In this document: positions 1-10,454 of the stretch, in pieces
Position numbering within the stretch: the stretch's first letter is position 1
Layout: the number at the start of each line of letters is the position of its first letter
Origin: Tuctoria greenei
Lineage: Eukaryota > Streptophyta > Magnoliopsida > Poales > Poaceae
Direction: 5' to 3'
Assembly: GCA_036927565.1 (NCBI GenBank)
Contig: JAYESD010000009.1
Coordinates: forward strand, 166,306,929 to 166,370,928
Length of the DNA stretch: 64,000 nucleotides
Program-made: the position numbers and the translations under genes
The notes under the pieces: generated by a model
Database searches by the model: none
The model's input: only the letters and a program-made list of their open reading frames with translations
Told to the model about the DNA's origin: nothing

Positions 1-1194
1 TCCGAAAACCACAGACTTGTCCGTTTTGGTCCAGACCGAGAGGTCCTGACTGAGAACGGACTAGTCCGCCCTGGGGGCCGGACTAGTCTGGGTTTCAGAG
101 AGGTCGGTGCTTCTGAGACTAAGTCTGGGAAGGCCGGACTAGTCCGCCCTGGGGTCCGGACTAGTCCGTGGTCTTCATACTAGTCCGTTTTCACACAGAA
201 CAAAAGGTTCTGTGTGAGATCAGACTAGTCCGGTGAGGGCCGGACTAGTCCGTTGTTGAAGTGACCGTTTGATTTGAAGTTTGGCGGGTAGTGTGACGAT
301 TGCCGCGCAGTGCGACAGTTGTCAGGGACGTCAGTGGTCCCCTAGGTCGGACTAGTTTGGGCTGTAGGCCGGACTAGTCCGCCCATCTGCTGAAGTCAGC
401 AGTATGGGTTGGGAACCTCTATAAATAGAGGACCCCTGGTTTCATTTGAACCAACCTTTGAGCAAATTGAAACCCTAGCACCGCCACAGCAACCTTGAGC
501 CTCCAAAAGCCTCCTTATTGCCCACATTCCCTCTAAAACTAATTCTTGTGTGGGTTAGGGTTTGGTGAGGTGAAGAAGAGGAAGAACACCGCTCTTTGGC
601 TCTCGATTTGATCTCTTTCACTTTGTGAATCTTTGTGATCTGTGGCTTGAGTTAATATTTGTGATTTGTGATTGTATTTGTGGTGGGAGCCTCAGATTGT
701 GAGAATCCCAAACGAATCTTGTATTCACCCTTTGTGATAGTGGAGAACCAAGTTAGGCCCGTGCGGTAAACTTGGTGAGGGAAGGGTTGTTGAACCCGGT
801 CCTTTGTGGACTCCTCAACGAGGACGTAGATTCCTTGTGTGGGATCGAACCTCGGGATAAAATCCTCGTGTAACTTGTGTTCTTAGCTTTCATTCATCGC
901 ATATTGCTTCTAGGGTTAACTTTACTGGCTTTGCTCATCACCTTTGTTTTATTGTGACCCTTAGCTTCATACTTGCCATATAACTTGTTGAGGCTCACTA
1001 AGTTATTCTAAAAAACTTTGCATCACAATAATTGGACTAAAACTTGTTAGAAACCCTTCTTAGGCTTTTCCCTGTAGGTGGATCGGACTAGTCTGCCCCT
1101 GGACCGGACTAGTCCGCCCCCTTTGTATTAATCTTGTTTTATTAAGTCATTTCAGGTTGATTAGCCTATACACCCCCCCTCTAGGCAACTTTCA
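1..1194 (+). mobile_element. 5' LTR (3' portion) of SIRE-like Ty1-copia element E1
   Basis: The segment ends in TTCA at 1191-1194 and is followed two bases later by a tRNA-iMet primer site, so it is the right part of a 5' LTR whose start lies off the window. It contains many copies of the palindrome CGGACTAGTCCG and variants (1-400 and 1080-1120), a TATA box, and the CACCCCCCCTCTAGGC block near its end that the other SIRE-like LTRs here also show. It resembles the E2 LTRs in layout, but the two are not close copies. Confidence 0.85.
420..427 (+). promoter_or_regulatory. TATA box of E1 LTR
   Basis: TATAAATA sits in the context CCTCTATAAATAGAGG just downstream of the palindrome array. The E2 LTRs have the same TATAAATAGAGG arrangement. 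The probable Pol II start is about 30 bp downstream. Confidence 0.7.
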
Positions 1195-1196
1195 AT

Positions 1197-1208
1197 TGGT
1201 ATCAGAGC
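1197..1208 (+). other. Primer-binding site (tRNA-iMet type) of E1
   Basis: TGGTATCAGAGC follows the LTR end by two bases. It is the standard plant Ty1-copia primer site, complementary to the 3' end of initiator tRNA-Met. Confidence 0.9.
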
Positions 1209-1246
1209 AGGACTCTCCCGAAAGAGTCTAACAACTCGGAGAGAAG

Positions 1247-3529
1247 ATGGCCGGAGTGGGGTACGAAGAAGTCTCAACCAGTGAGGTTCAGGCAACTCCA
1301 GAAGAGATTCTCTTCTATCAAGCCAAATCAACGGATGATGAAGAAATTCGCCAACTCAAGGCGAAACTTCGAGAGAAGTTGAAGATTCCCAAGGTTGACA
1401 CCTCAACCCCCACATCGAGTGGTACAATCAACTACAACCAACAAGGCTACAACTATGAACGCCTTGTCTCCAACAACCACTACCTTTCCATCCCATTGGG
1501 GAAGCCTCCCCAATTCGATGGAACCGACTACGGGATGTGGAAGCACAACATGAAGATCCACCTTGTGTCACTCAATTTCTCACTATGGCAAATCGTGTTG
1601 ACCGGGGTGCACATCCCAAAGAATGAAGAAGATATCACTCCGGAGCAAGTCGTACTCCTTCACCGTAATGCCCAAGCGGCCGTAGTGATCATCTCATCTC
1701 TCTCAAGAGATGAGTTCAACCGAGTGGATGGACTTGAGGTGGCCAAGGACATTTGGGACACTCTCAAGATGGCTCATGAAGGCAACCGAGTCATCAAGGA
1801 AGCAAATATTGAGCTCATTGAAGGAGTGCTCGGGAGGTTTGCCATTATGGATGGTGAATCTCCCCAAGAGATGTACAAACGCCTAAAGATACTCAACAAC
1901 AAGAGTATATCTTACGGCTGTACCAAGTGGACGGACCACGAGGTGGTGAAGAGGATGATTCGGGCATTCATGCCTAGGAACGTCTCTCTTTGCTCCATGA
2001 TCCGAGAAAGTACGGGGTTTGCCAAAATGACCCCGGAGGAGGTCCTTGGATGGATCATCAATCACGAGATCATGGAAAAGGAGGCACTCTTCTACAATGA
2101 CCTCCAAAGGTTCACCGCCACAAAGATGATGGATGTTGCACTCAGGGCGACATCCTCCTCCAAGGAGCAACACGAAGATGACGAGGAGAGCCTTGATACC
2201 GATGAGGAAGAAGCCTTCTTCATCAACAACTTCAAGAGAATGATGAGAAGAAGAAAAGGAGGATACAAGCATGAGATCAATGGCAAGGAAAAGGCAAGGC
2301 CCAAAACCAAGAGGGCTTGCTACAATTGTGGTGAGTACAAACACTTCATTGTAGATTGCCCAAATGAAGATGACAAGAAGAAGAATAAGGAGGGCAAGAC
2401 ACAAGAGAAGAAGTTCTACAAGAAGAAGAGGCCCTCCGGTCATGCTCACCTAGGCAAGGAGTGGGACTCTAACGATGAGTCCTCCTCGTCCGAAGATGAG
2501 AAGAAGATGGCAACCATAGCCATCGGGAGGAGCTCCAAGGGAAGCAAGCTCTTCCCAAATCTCTATGACCACAAGCCAACTTGCCTCATGGCAAAACAAG
2601 GAAGGATAAAGGTTAATTCTAACTCATCCTCTTCCATATCCTCCCATAATGACTTTGATAGTGCTAGCGAAAATGAACACATGTTTAAGGATATAAGTAA
2701 GAGCACATTGCGAAGAATGAAATTGCTTTCAGATGAGATTTTTGAGAAGGAGGAGCTCTTAGATAGGAAAGAGGACTTGCTTATCCAAGAAAAGGAAAGA
2801 TGTAAAGAGCTCATTGAGCTGCTTGAGCTTGAGAGAGAGAAGAGCAAGGCATTAGAGCATGAACTTGCTCTAAGCAAGAAAGCATGCTCAAGTCTTGAGG
2901 AGACAACCATTGAGCTCAAGGACGAACTTGGCAACTTGGCAAAAGTTAACAAGATCCTTGAGACTCAAGTTGAGTCCCTTAAGACTAATGTAGCCTCTTC
3001 CTCCAAAAGCTCATCCTACTCAAAAGTTGCATCCGAAGCAATATCAACTTGCAAATGTTCTAACTTGATTCTTAGATTAAAGGATGAGCTTAAGTTGACT
3101 CAAGGCAAGCAAGCACCTAAGGGTGGCATCTTTAACAAAGAGAAGATGGCGTATGCACGAAGTGTATACACCAACACAAGACCTCCAAATGTCAAGGATG
3201 GTCTTGGTTATACTAGAGGTGGAAAGCGAAATGCCAAAACCTCCAAGTATGGGAAAGACTTGATTGTCTTTGTCAAAGGAAGCTCATCCCCAACTAAAAT
3301 TGAGAAGAATACTTCAACTAGCACTTACATGCCTAAATCTGAACCGCATCCTCTATTTCATGATTTTGATGCATCATATGTTTTGATGAGGAACAAATAT
3401 GGCAAAGTATATGCTAGATATGTTGGGTCACTTCGCAAGAGCCCCAAGCCTTGCGTGTGGGTGCCCAAATGCCTCACCACTAACGTTAAAGGACTCAACT
3501 CCGCTTGGGTACCTAAAAGGAAGGCATAA
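1247..3529 (+). CDS. gag: Gag polyprotein of copia element E1
   Basis: An open frame of 760 codons starts at the first ATG after the primer site. Residues about 70-290 match the plant copia Gag region (UBN2/retrotransposon gag type: PQFDGTDYGMW, then SLSRDEF and a helical stretch). A CCHC zinc knuckle begins near residue 358 (CYNCGEYKHFIVDCP), flanked by K/E-rich linkers. Residues about 495-580 are heptad-like and rich in L, E and K, so probably coiled coil. Gag forms the cytoplasmic particle and binds the element RNA. The frame is intact although the following pol is broken, and pol lies in a different frame after the Gag stop. Assignment to a SIRE/Maximus-type Gag is confident; activity is not implied. 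Confidence 0.9.
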   Translation: MAGVGYEEVSTSEVQATPEEILFYQAKSTDDEEIRQLKAKLREKLKIPKVDTSTPTSSGTINYNQQGYNYERLVSNNHYLSIPLGKPPQFDGTDYGMWKHNMKIHLVSLNFSLWQIVLTGVHIPKNEEDITPEQVVLLHRNAQAAVVIISSLSRDEFNRVDGLEVAKDIWDTLKMAHEGNRVIKEANIELIEGVLGRFAIMDGESPQEMYKRLKILNNKSISYGCTKWTDHEVVKRMIRAFMPRNVSLCSMIRESTGFAKMTPEEVLGWIINHEIMEKEALFYNDLQRFTATKMMDVALRATSSSKEQHEDDEESLDTDEEEAFFINNFKRMMRRRKGGYKHEINGKEKARPKTKRACYNCGEYKHFIVDCPNEDDKKKNKEGKTQEKKFYKKKRPSGHAHLGKEWDSNDESSSSEDEKKMATIAIGRSSKGSKLFPNLYDHKPTCLMAKQGRIKVNSNSSSSISSHNDFDSASENEHMFKDISKSTLRRMKLLSDEIFEKEELLDRKEDLLIQEKERCKELIELLELEREKSKALEHELALSKKACSSLEETTIELKDELGNLAKVNKILETQVESLKTNVASSSKSSSYSKVASEAISTCKCSNLILRLKDELKLTQGKQAPKGGIFNKEKMAYARSVYTNTRPPNVKDGLGYTRGGKRNAKTSKYGKDLIVFVKGSSSPTKIEKNTSTSTYMPKSEPHPLFHDFDASYVLMRNKYGKVYARYVGSLRKSPKPCVWVPKCLTTNVKGLNSAWVPKRKA

Positions 3530-3540
3530 TTTTGTTTTGT

Positions 3541-5882
3541 AGGCATACTCCTCTCGTGGATCCAAATGGGTGCTCGATAGTGGGTGCACAAACCACATGA
3601 CCGGAGAGAGGAAGATGTTCGAGGAGTATGAGGAACATGATGATCCAAATGAAGGAATCCTCTTTGGGGACAATAGCCGAGGAAAAATCCTTGGCTCCGG
3701 TAAAATTGTCATTTCTCCCCAGCACACTCTTTCTAGCGTTTTACATATTGATTCTCTAGACTATAACCTCTTGTCCATATCACAACTATGTGACAAGGGT
3801 TATAATTGTGTTTTCACTAATGAGGGTGTGAGCGTCCTTAGAAGAAGTGATAACTCAATCGCTTTTAAGGGTGTGCTCAAGGGAAAGCTTTATCTTGTGG
3901 ACTTTGCCTCGGATAAAGCTCAACTTGACACATGCTTAATGGCGAAAACCAACATGGGATGACTTTTGCATAGACGGCTGGCCCATGTTAGGATGAGGAA
4001 CCTACAAAAGCTTCTTAAGGGCGAGCACATCCATGGCTTGAAGAATGTTGTCTTTGAAAAGGATAGGCCATGTAGTGCTTGCCAAGCGGGGAAGCAAGTG
4101 GGAGATCAACACACCTCTAAGAACATCATGACGACAACAAGACCGTTGGAGATGCTACATATGGACCTTTTCGGGCCAATAACCTACATAAGCATTGGCG
4201 GTAACAAATATGGTCTTGTTATTGTTGATGACTTTTCTCGTTTCACTTGGGTGTTTTTCTTGGCATGATAAGGGTGAAACCCACGGTGTCCTCAAGAGGT
4301 TCTTGAGGAGATCTCAAAATGAGTTCGCCTCAAGAATGAAAGCTATAAGAAGTGACAACGGCACCGAGTTCAAGAACACTCAAGTGGAAGAATTCTTGGA
4401 TGAGGAGGGCATCAAGCATGAATTTTAAGCTCCATACTCCCCTCAACAAAATGGGGTGGAAGAACGGAAGAATAGAACACTCATCGAGATGTCAAGGACA
4501 ATGCTTGATGAGTACAAGACATCGGAACGTTTTTGGGCGGAAGCAGTTGACACCGCTTGCCACACCGTCAACCGATTATACCTCCACCGCCTCCTCAAGA
4601 AGACTCCCTATGAGCTTCTAGTTGGTAAGAAACCCAATATCTCTTATTTTTGTGTTTTTGGGAGCAAGTGCTATATTCTCAACAAGAAGCCTAGGACTTC
4701 GAAGTTTGCTTCAAAGTCCGATGAGGGTTTCTTGCTTGGTTATGACTCAAACACCCAAGCCTACCGTGTCTTCAACAAAACCTCCGAAATTGTTGAAATA
4801 GCACGCGACGTGGTGTTTGATGAAACTAATAGCTCCCAAGTGGAGCAAGTTGATCAAAGCGTGCTAGATCAAGAAGACTCCCCACAAGAAGCACTTGGGA
4901 GGATGGCACTTGGAGATGTTCGACCACAAGAACAACCTCAATGATCAAGTGACCAACAACAAGATGATGCAAGTAATCCCCCACGCGATCAAGTTGACGA
5001 TGGACAAGTGGCACCTCAAAACGACCAAGAAGACGAAAGTCAAGGGGGAGGCATTCATCAAGGGGGAGATCAAGAAGAAGAAGAAGACGATGATGACTCA
5101 AGAGGTCAACCTCCACATCCTCGTGTGCATCAAAGTGTTCAACGGGATCACCCCGTTGACAACATACTAGGAGACATTACTAAAGGGGTAATCACTCGTT
5201 CTCGTGTTGCAAATTTTTGTGAACATTACTCTTTTGTCTCTTGTTTGGAGCCCCATAAGATTGAAGATGCCTTAAGAGACCCGGATTGGGTGGTGGCCAT
5301 GCAAGAGGAGCTTAAAAACTTTGAGAGGAACAAAGTTTGGGAGCTTGTCAAGCGTCCACAAGAAAATGTTGTGGGCACCAAGTGGGTGTTCCGCAACAAG
5401 CAAGATGAACATGGTGTTGTGACAAGGAACAAGGCACGACTTGTGGCCAATGGGTACTCACAAGTCGAAGGTTTGGATTTTGTTGAAACCTTTGCTCCAG
5501 TAGCTAGGTTAGAGTCAATTCGAATATTACTTGCCTTTGCTACTCACCATGATTTTAAGCTCTATCAAATGGACATCAAGAGTGTGTTCCTAAATGGCCC
5601 AATCAAGGAGGAACTCTATGTGGAGCAACCATCGGGCTTCGAAGACCAAGAATTCCCAAACCATGTCTTCAAATTGCGTAAGGCTCTCTATGGCCTCAAA
5701 CAAGCTCCTAGAGCTTGGTATGAGTGTCTTAGAGACTTTCTAATTCAAAATGGTTTTAAGATAGGAAAAGTTGATTACACTCTCTTTACAAAAGCACTTT
5801 AATGATGAACCTTTTGTGTGCCAAATATATGTCGATGACATTATATTTGGTTCTACTAACAAAATGTTTTGTGATGAGTTTT
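3541..5882 (+). pseudogene. pol: Decayed, 3'-truncated pol of copia element E1
   Basis: Copia domains appear in order: aspartic protease (WVLDSGCTNHMTGER, about 3561-3605), GAG-pre-integrase (HRRLAHVRMRNLQKLL, about 3966-4020), integrase core (LLHMDLFGPI-type region, DDFSRFTWVFF, RSDNGTEFKNTQ, QQNGVEERKNRTL; about 4130-4620) and reverse transcriptase (TKWVFRNKQDEHG, ARLVANGYSQVEGLDF, LRKALYGLKQAPRAWYE, QIYVDDIIFG; about 5280-5870). Breaks: in-frame stops at 3960-3962, 4426-4428 and 4942-4944, a one-base shift near 4262 and another near 5800. Homology stops at about 5882, within the RT palm just after the YVDD box, where E3 sequence begins. The rest of RT, RNase H and the 3' LTR are missing, so this is a dead fragment. 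Confidence 0.88.
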
Positions 5883-5883
5883 A

Positions 5884-7981
5884 TATGCCGGGGGAGAGGC
5901 GGGATGCTCAACTTGTGCGCTGGACGCCACAGACCAAGGTACCGAAGCCTTAAACACCTCCGGCACAGGGGCAGACACTTCGACTACCATCGAGTCGACC
6001 ACCGCAACCTCTGCAGTAGCTGGTGTGGGGACTGGCTCTTCAACTGCTTCTGGCTCGTGGGCCAGCTCGTGGGACGGAACCTCTACCGCATCTGGCGTGG
6101 GGGCCGGCCCCTCAGCTACGTCCGACCGAAGTACCGGAACCTCTACCACATCTGGCGTGGGGGCTGGCCCCTCAGCTGCGTCCGGTTGGAGTACCGGAAC
6201 CTCTACCACATCTGGCGTGGGGGCCGACCACTAAGTTACGTCCGGCTGGGGTACCGGAATCTCTCTGGAAGGCGGCGTGGGGGCCAAACCTTCGGTGGCT
6301 CCCAGCGCAGGGGGTAGAACCTTCGTCGATGCTGGAGCTGCGTCGGCACGCGACATTCCCGCTGGAGCCTCAGAAGATGCTGGCTCCAGCGCTGGAACTC
6401 CGGCCGTCCCTGCATCAACGACCAAGGTCCTGGAGGCTGGCGTAGCTGCATTAGTGGTTGGTGCCACCCTCATGTCGCCCGAAGCCTCCACGTTCGCCCA
6501 GGCAGGCGCAAGAGCCGGAGCTGGAGCACCTGCCTGCTCAGCCCCCTGCGCTGCCGTTGGAGTTGCGGTTTTATCTCCCTTCTTGGAGATGATGCACACC
6601 AAAGATAGAAATGTTCAAAGAGTGACTTTCACCCAAAGAGAAGTCAAAGTAAGAACTCAGTCGATTACCTTGGGAAGCTCTAGGTACCACGGAAGCAAAG
6701 CCGCTTTGGAGCGGGGCCAGAGCCGGAGCCCGATGGACCCGATGTGACAAGAGGCCCCAGCCCCTCAGGGGCTTGGGCCGGCGCCTCCCTGGTCGGAGCG
6801 TCCCTCGGCTGGGAGGGGCCCTCAGAGCTTGGCCCCGTGCTTGGCGCAGAAGTGGGAGGTGGGCCCCCGGAACTGGCACCCGTTGGAGGTTCCTGAGCCG
6901 GAGGAGCTGGCCCTCCGGAGGTCCCGACATGGCTTCCGTCGCCCCGCACCAGTTTCCTCTTCCAACTGGAGGACTCTATCGACACCTTGCCCTTGCCAGA
7001 GCTAGAGGCTTCATCCCTTGGCTTGAGGGAACAGGGGCTGGCCCCCCAGAGGTCCCAAGAACAGTGATCGCGGAGGGAGCCCGCCTCTTCACAACTCCAA
7101 TATCGTCTAGCGTTGGCATCAACTTCCGAAGCTCCCGACAGAACTCGGGAACTAGGTTCAAAGGCGGGAAGGACTCGGGAGGCTTCAGGGAGTCGAGCGG
7201 GATGCTGGTTTTGCTATAGAATTTCTTCAGCAGATCCTTCAGAGCTTCGTCCCTCATATGGGATTCAGCGCCACACGGCGTGAATGTCCACGCAAACCGT
7301 TCTCTGAACTTCAGTGGAGCCCATCTGTTCCTCAGGAAGTTCCCAAAGACCATCTGGGGCTCACTCCACCAGCGATGCAACCTTTAATCCTTGCAAGAAC
7401 AGGCTTGTACGCCGCTGGCAGCTCCGGGAGCTCGTTCCAGAGGTTGGTGTCCACGTTAGGGTGGCTCTCTGGCAGTTCCAGCTTCTCATGATTGTCCACA
7501 GTGATGATCACCCACTCCTTCTTCCATTCATCCCATTTGCTGGAGGGAAAGGTTTCCAAGTACATGAAGGGGCTCCTCTTCCGCTTCACAAAGTAGTACA
7601 GCCCGATCATCTCGTTCCCCTTCCCGGTGGTCTGCAGGGTGAAGATACACCAGAAGAGCTCTAGGCTGGGCCGCACCCCCACCCACATCTCGCAGAAGTG
7701 AACGAAGATAGCGACCAGCAAAAGGGAATGGGGGCCAAGGAATTGCAGTTGGATGCCATAGAACTCCAGCGGTGTCATTAGGAAAGACGAGAAGGGGGAA
7801 GCAAGCTGACCATGGCGTATCCTTGGAAATAAACCATATCACCGGCACTCTTCTTCTCGAAGGGAAGTTCGCCTGGGCGGATCTTTTCATTATAGGAGTC
7901 ATGGGATCACCCCATGTAGGCGCGGACCTTCTTCAGCTCCTTCTCGTTCTTGATGTTGCTGGCAGGGAGACCCAACTCCAT
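5884..7981 (-). pseudogene. Antisense accessory gene of E3 (Transposase_28/PF04195-like), broken
   Basis: Reading right to left, the frame starts at an ATG at 7981 (MELGL) and shows a conserved block of the plant 'putative gypsy type transposon' family: FYGIQLQFLGPHSLLLV, FVHFCEMWVGVRPSLELF, GLYYFVKRKRSPF, FPSSKWDEWKKEWV, FLRNRWAPLKFRE, then a P/S/A-rich tail. A candidate intron runs from about 6668 (GTAATC donor after CCCAAG) to about 6583; E5 has the same donor context and position. The second exon encodes P/V/E-rich degenerate repeats (PVLQPDAAEGPAPTPD type) down to the truncation at 5884. Several frameshifts (for example near 7780, 7340 and 6980) inactivate it. The gene lies antisense to its host element's LTR and ends up next to the PPT. 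Molecular function is unknown. Confidence 0.75.
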
Positions 7982-8470
7982 TGCAACAAAATGGAGCAGG
8001 GGAAGATTGGCTGTGTAAGGGCTAAGGCTCAAGGCTGGAGAATGCGAGGAGGCAGTAAGGTCCTGAGCGCGAATCGGAGTGGAGGAGTAAAGGGCTCACA
8101 ACCTGTGCTAGTCCCATCCTTAAGAATACTTCTGCGGTGTTTGGATGGAAACCGCGGACACTACGATGCTGGAGCTACCCTCACGATGACTGGTGGGCCA
8201 GGATCCGATTTGGCGGAAAATCCTAAGTGACCGCCTCGAGGCAACCACTCCCGTAGGGGAGAGTTCGAAACCTAAGGACGGCGACATAATGGGCGCGCAG
8301 AACCGAAATGAAAATCGTATTGGGAACCAACGCCAGTTGATGGCGTGATATCTGCAGACAGAGATTTTGTCCGCCGCATTGAAAGGAAGTCCTTAAAGTC
8401 GCGGCACGAGGATTCAAAATGGCCCCACCTCAGGTATAACCACTTAACCAAGGAATCTCCTCCACGAGAT

Positions 8471-8485
8471 GGGCCCGGGGGCCAC
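8471..8485 (+). other. Polypurine tract of E3
   Basis: The G-rich tract ends GGGGGCCAC and directly precedes the LTR start TGTTGG. The same GGGGCCAC ending precedes the LTRs at 27774 and (minus strand) 61283, linking the three elements. Confidence 0.75.
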
Positions 8486-8862
8486 TGTTGGTACCTGGCG
8501 AACTGGGTACCCATAGATATAGGGAAGAGGACAAGCAGGGCCCCGCCTATCATGGAGGCGGGCCCTGGCGTAAGCCACATGGTGCGAGGATCCTGGGCCA
8601 ACGTCTTCACTAAGCGTAGGCCTGACCCCGCCACGAGTCTGGTACCTCCGGATCGGCCTCAACACTAAGAGGAGGCACGGAGGCCCCGCGCACGTCACAG
8701 CTCCAGGCCGGACCTCTCCATTGAGGACACGGGCAGCGCAGTCATGTCTCCCGTAGCTCCGGACCTGCAGCTTCGGACCTGCCTCCCCCGCTGAGGAGAG
8801 GTCCGGCGCTGCCACATGTCCTGCGGCTCCGGACCCGCCACCCCGGTGGGGAGGTCCGGCGC
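8486..8862 (+). mobile_element. 3' LTR of E3, first segment
   Basis: Starts TGTTGGTACCTGG. From about 8690 it contains a minisatellite of GGTCCGGCGCTGCCACATG-type units. E2 inserted into one unit of this array at 8862. The LTR continues at 21195. Confidence 0.75.
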
Positions 8863-10402
8863 TGAAAGTGCATCTAGGACTCCCTTGTGGGTTTTGGATG
8901 ATTTATGACAAGCAATTGGGATCCTAACCTTTTTGTTGAGATGAATGCATGCCTATAATGAAAAATGAGCAAAATACCAAAAAGAAGGGATGATGAGGAG
9001 CAAAGTGGAATTTAGCTCAAGGAAAAAGAGTAGTAGATTACTGTGTATGGAGTGTGTTAAGGAAACACACCCCAAGAGCTCAATCATATTTAAACACACA
9101 CATTGCACAAAGTTACACAGGACCGGACTAGTCCGATATCCTTTCTACACCAGATCGGACAAGTCCGATATCTGTCGGACTAGTCCGATATCTTTCTGAC
9201 TAGAATCGGACTAGTCCTTCCCAGTGCGGACTAGTCCTCAACACACCTCACAAGTCACACAAAATCAGACAAGTCCGTTGTCAACCGGACTAGTCCGATA
9301 TTCTTTTTGATCCACTTCGAACAAGTCCGATGTTTGCACGAACTAGTCCGAAATACCCACTGATCTAAATTGGACAAGTCCTCCAAGTGCGGACCTGTCA
9401 TCCAACACACTTAGGGTTTCACATGTCCGGACAAGTCCGATGTCTATCGGACTAGTCCGAAGATTTCCAGTAGCGAAATCGGACAAGTCCGTTTTAAGCC
9501 GGACTAGTCCGATATTTCGGGACACTTAGGGTTTGCTACACACAGCACACCGGACTAGTCCGGTGACCACCGCGGACTAGTCCGAACTTTCTGAACCCTA
9601 ACGGTAACTTTTAGAAACCCCATATAAATAGAGGTGCATGGCCCAATTTCATAAACTCTGGAACCCTAGCGCCGTCACACCTCCCAAGATCCTCAAAAAC
9701 AACATCTCTCCACGAAATTAAGTGCAAAATTGATCAATCCATTGAGGATTCCTTTTAGATCATTGGAGAGACACTTGGAACACCACATTGAGCTCTTGGT
9801 TTGATTCTCTAACACACTCCTGCGTTTTAATTGTAACTTTTGAGTGTGTTTTCGATGGCATTGTGTTTTGTAATCTAAGGGAGCTCTCAACGTGTGAGAA
9901 CGACCCTTGAATTCGGTTATTCACCCCTTTGTGATTAGTGGAAGAGGATTGGCCTTCGTGGCGATCCCACGAGGGTAGGGTTGGAGAAGACCCGGTCCTT
10001 TTGTGGACTCCTCAACATGGACGTAGGTTGCCTTTGTGGTAGCCGAACCACGGGATAAATCGTTGTGTCTTGTCTTTTGGTGTTCATCATTCTAATTAAT
10101 CAACTCAATCTAGGGTTTCATACACATTGTTCACCTTACGTTAAATTATTGAACATAAGACTTATTTGTGATATAATCAAGCATATAACTGTTAAACTGT
10201 TGTTTGATTCTATATTTCCGCTGCACACATTAAAGAATCAACCTAATCGATCAATCTTGATCAACTTAGTCCGTGAACACCGGACTAGTCCGCACTTTAC
10301 CGGACTAGTCCGATATATCTGGTATTGAATTGGTTGTTGAGTGTTGCAGGATTCGACAAATATTCAAGAAGGCCTATTCACCCCCCTCTAGGCCTACATT
10401 CA
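8863..10402 (+). mobile_element. 5' LTR of E2
   Basis: The LTR is bounded by TGAAAG and TTCA. The region 9120-9580 holds roughly 16 copies of CGGACTAGTCCG or CGGACAAGTCCG-type 12-mers, with two more at 10274-10313. TATAAATA lies at 9623-9630, followed by a CT-rich leader. The CACCCCCCTCTAGG block near the end is typical of SIRE/Opie-type LTRs. Confidence 0.93.
9623..9630 (+). promoter_or_regulatory. TATA box of E2 5' LTR
   Basis: TATAAATA in CCCCATATAAATAGAGG, directly downstream of the palindrome array. The 3' LTR has it at 20405-20412. Confidence 0.7.
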
Positions 10403-10404
10403 AT

Positions 10405-10416
10405 TGGTATCAGAGC
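10405..10416 (+). other. Primer-binding site (tRNA-iMet type) of E2
   Basis: TGGTATCAGAGC, two bases after the LTR end, identical to the E1 site. Confidence 0.92.
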
Positions 10417-10454
10417 AGGTTCTTCAAGAAAGAGTTCAACCACTCAAAGAGATC

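Noticed and set aside
2092..2952. Minus-strand serine/leucine-rich frames under E1 gag
   Set aside because: Complement of the K/E-rich coiled-coil Gag sequence; typical shadow frames. The same holds under E2 gag (10910-12560).
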